NCBI RefSeq assembly: GCF_902859585.1
Contig: NZ_CADIJM010000002.1
Location: 62,001 to 126,000, forward strand
DNA length: 64,000 nucleotides
Source: Achromobacter animicus
GTDB lineage: Bacteria; Pseudomonadota; Gammaproteobacteria; Burkholderiales; Burkholderiaceae_B
Direction: 5' to 3'
In this document: positions 63,065-64,000 of the stretch, piece after piece
How the letters are laid out: each line of letters opens with the position of its first letter
Numbering within the stretch: position 1 is the first letter of the stretch
Notes under the pieces: model-generated
What the model was told of the DNA's origin: nothing
Databases searched by the model: none
The model's input: the letters and a program-made list of their open reading frames with translations, nothing else
Program-made: the position numbers and the translations under genes

Positions 63065-63156
63065 GGACGGGGAGTGGGGGGAGAAACAAAAAGGCCCGTC
63101 TCGACGTCATCGGCGGGGCCATCGGCAATAGTAACCCGGTCTATCGGCGGGTTCGC

Positions 63157-64000
63157 CTAGGTGCCGTCGGCATGGGCTGCCTGCGCGTCCAGGAGGCAAT
63201 GCATGAAGCATTGCGCGGCCGGCGTTGGGGGCGAGTCGGCACGCGTCAGGACCGACACGCGCGCCGCGGGCAGCGGATGATCCAGACGGACCATGCGTAA
63301 CCCGCGCGGCAGCAACTGATGATCGAAAAGATTGCGCACGAAGATGCCCAGCGCGTCGCTCTCCGCAATGATAGCCAGCGCCACCGCGATGGACTGGCAG
63401 GGAATCACGTCGCGCGGGGGCGGCAACCCATGCGCATCGAACGCCAGCCGCAGCAGGTTCGCGGGGGCTTGAATATTGCCCGGCAGCAGCCATAGCGCAT
63501 CGTGCAGCTCGGCCAGCGTGCGCGCACCGCGCAGCGGATGGCCCGCGCGTGCGCCCACCGCCAGCGGCAGCGTGAACAGCGTGGTCCGCGCAAACCCGTC
63601 GTCGATGTCGCCGTCGTACTCGGTCTGCACCAGGAAGTCGTAGCGGCCGGATTCCAGCTGCTCGTGGCTGTAGGGCGGCGCGACCTCGTTGAAGGCCACC
63701 GAGACGCGCGGCATGCGTGCGCGAAACGCGGCCAGCGCGGCGGGCAGGACCGTCAGCGCCGCGGAACTGATGGCGAGGTTCAGCGTGCCGCCCTCGCCGT
63801 CGCGCATCTGGCCGATCTCCTCTTGCGCCTTGCGGGCTTCCTGCAGGATCAGCACGGCGCGCTTGTATAGCGCTTCTCCGTAGGTGGTCAGTTCCACGCC
63901 CTTGACGCTGCGGCGCACCAGCTCCGCGCCCACGCTCTGCTCCAGCTCCCGCAGGCTGCGGGTGGCGGCGGGCTGGGTGACAAAGAGCGCCCGCGCCGCG
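63157..64000 (-). CDS. LysR-family transcriptional regulator (partial, N-terminus outside window)
   Basis: The frame is open to the window edge. The visible N-terminal part is the second half of a LysR helix-turn-helix (FVTQPAATRSLRELEQSVGA, then LVRRSVKGVELT), followed by the substrate-binding domain to the C-terminus (LNLAISSAALTVLPAALAAF, DFLVQTEYDGD). About 20 N-terminal residues are missing. It shares its strand with the GntR gene, 92 bp away; the target is unknown. Confidence 0.88.
   Translation of the reverse strand, partial: AARALFVTQPAATRSLRELEQSVGAELVRRSVKGVELTTYGEALYKRAVLILQEARKAQEEIGQMRDGEGGTLNLAISSAALTVLPAALAAFRARMPRVSVAFNEVAPPYSHEQLESGRYDFLVQTEYDGDIDDGFARTTLFTLPLAVGARAGHPLRGARTLAELHDALWLLPGNIQAPANLLRLAFDAHGLPPPRDVIPCQSIAVALAIIAESDALGIFVRNLFDHQLLPRGLRMVRLDHPLPAARVSVLTRADSPPTPAAQCFMHCLLDAQAAHADGT

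Overview
The window reads as a chromosomal segment of a high-GC betaproteobacterium of the family Alcaligenaceae, most likely Achromobacter (Bordetella is the nearest alternative). The reasons are the ntrY/ntrX-trkA-trkH order, a Bug/TctC-type periplasmic binding protein, the rhodanese-grxC-secB-gpsA order, and above all a Vi-antigen-like capsule locus that carries a pectate-lyase-type depolymerase, an arrangement I recall from Achromobacter. This is inference from protein and synteny recognition; no 16S rRNA or database result was available.

Layout. 1-5.6 kb: end of an NtrY-like kinase, a short NtrX-like regulator, trkA, trkH and a YbdK-type ligase. 5.7-17.9 kb: housekeeping genes (bioC-like, comF, trmL, tctC-like, gpsA, secB, grxC, rhodanese, gpmA, envC-like, ctpA, moeB-like, a GGDEF cyclase). 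18.1-20.2 kb: a GntR/FCD regulator and a GlcD-type FAD oxidase, translationally coupled. 20.2-21.4 kb: a noncoding island built almost entirely of repeats and palindromes. 21.4-29.8 kb: thiC with a TPP riboswitch, a SecD-P1-head lipoprotein, two regulators, proB, obg, rpmA, rplU and an IclR regulator. 29.8-32.6 kb: a FAH-family hydrolase, ispB and tRNA-Pro(CGG).

32.6-47.7 kb: an AT-rich, palindrome-rich upstream zone and then a tightly packed Vi-like capsule operon: tviB (sugar dehydrogenase), tviD (SGNH-like plus helical repeats), tviE (glycosyltransferase), vexA (outer-membrane export), vexB/vexC (ABC exporter), vexD (inner-membrane co-polymerase type), vexE (lipid-terminus acyltransferase), vexL (lyase), followed by a GT9 glycosyltransferase. 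Precursor synthesis, polymerisation, lipid-anchor formation, export and trimming are all represented, but no tviC epimerase is present. The VexC ATPase subunit has lost its Walker A, signature, Walker B and switch-His motifs.

47.8-56.1 kb: a PhoB-type-regulated PhoX phosphatase, two small secreted proteins, a CMD-family protein and a five-gene operon of unknown overall function. That operon encodes an HAD phosphatase, a UbiA enzyme resembling decaprenyl-phosphate phosphoribosyltransferase, an SMR-like small transporter and two tandem paralogous polytopic membrane proteins; I infer a lipid-linked pentose pathway. 56.2-62.3 kb: a complete acid-sugar (D-erythronate/L-threonate) catabolic operon (otnC, MFS transporter, otnI, denD, ltnD, otnK). 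62.3-64 kb: a GntR/FCD regulator and the C-terminal part of a LysR regulator running off the window.

The strongest candidates for something undescribed are the apparently catalysis-dead VexC, the HAD-UbiA-SMR-twin-membrane-protein operon, and the palindromic island with two inverted 140-bp elements.
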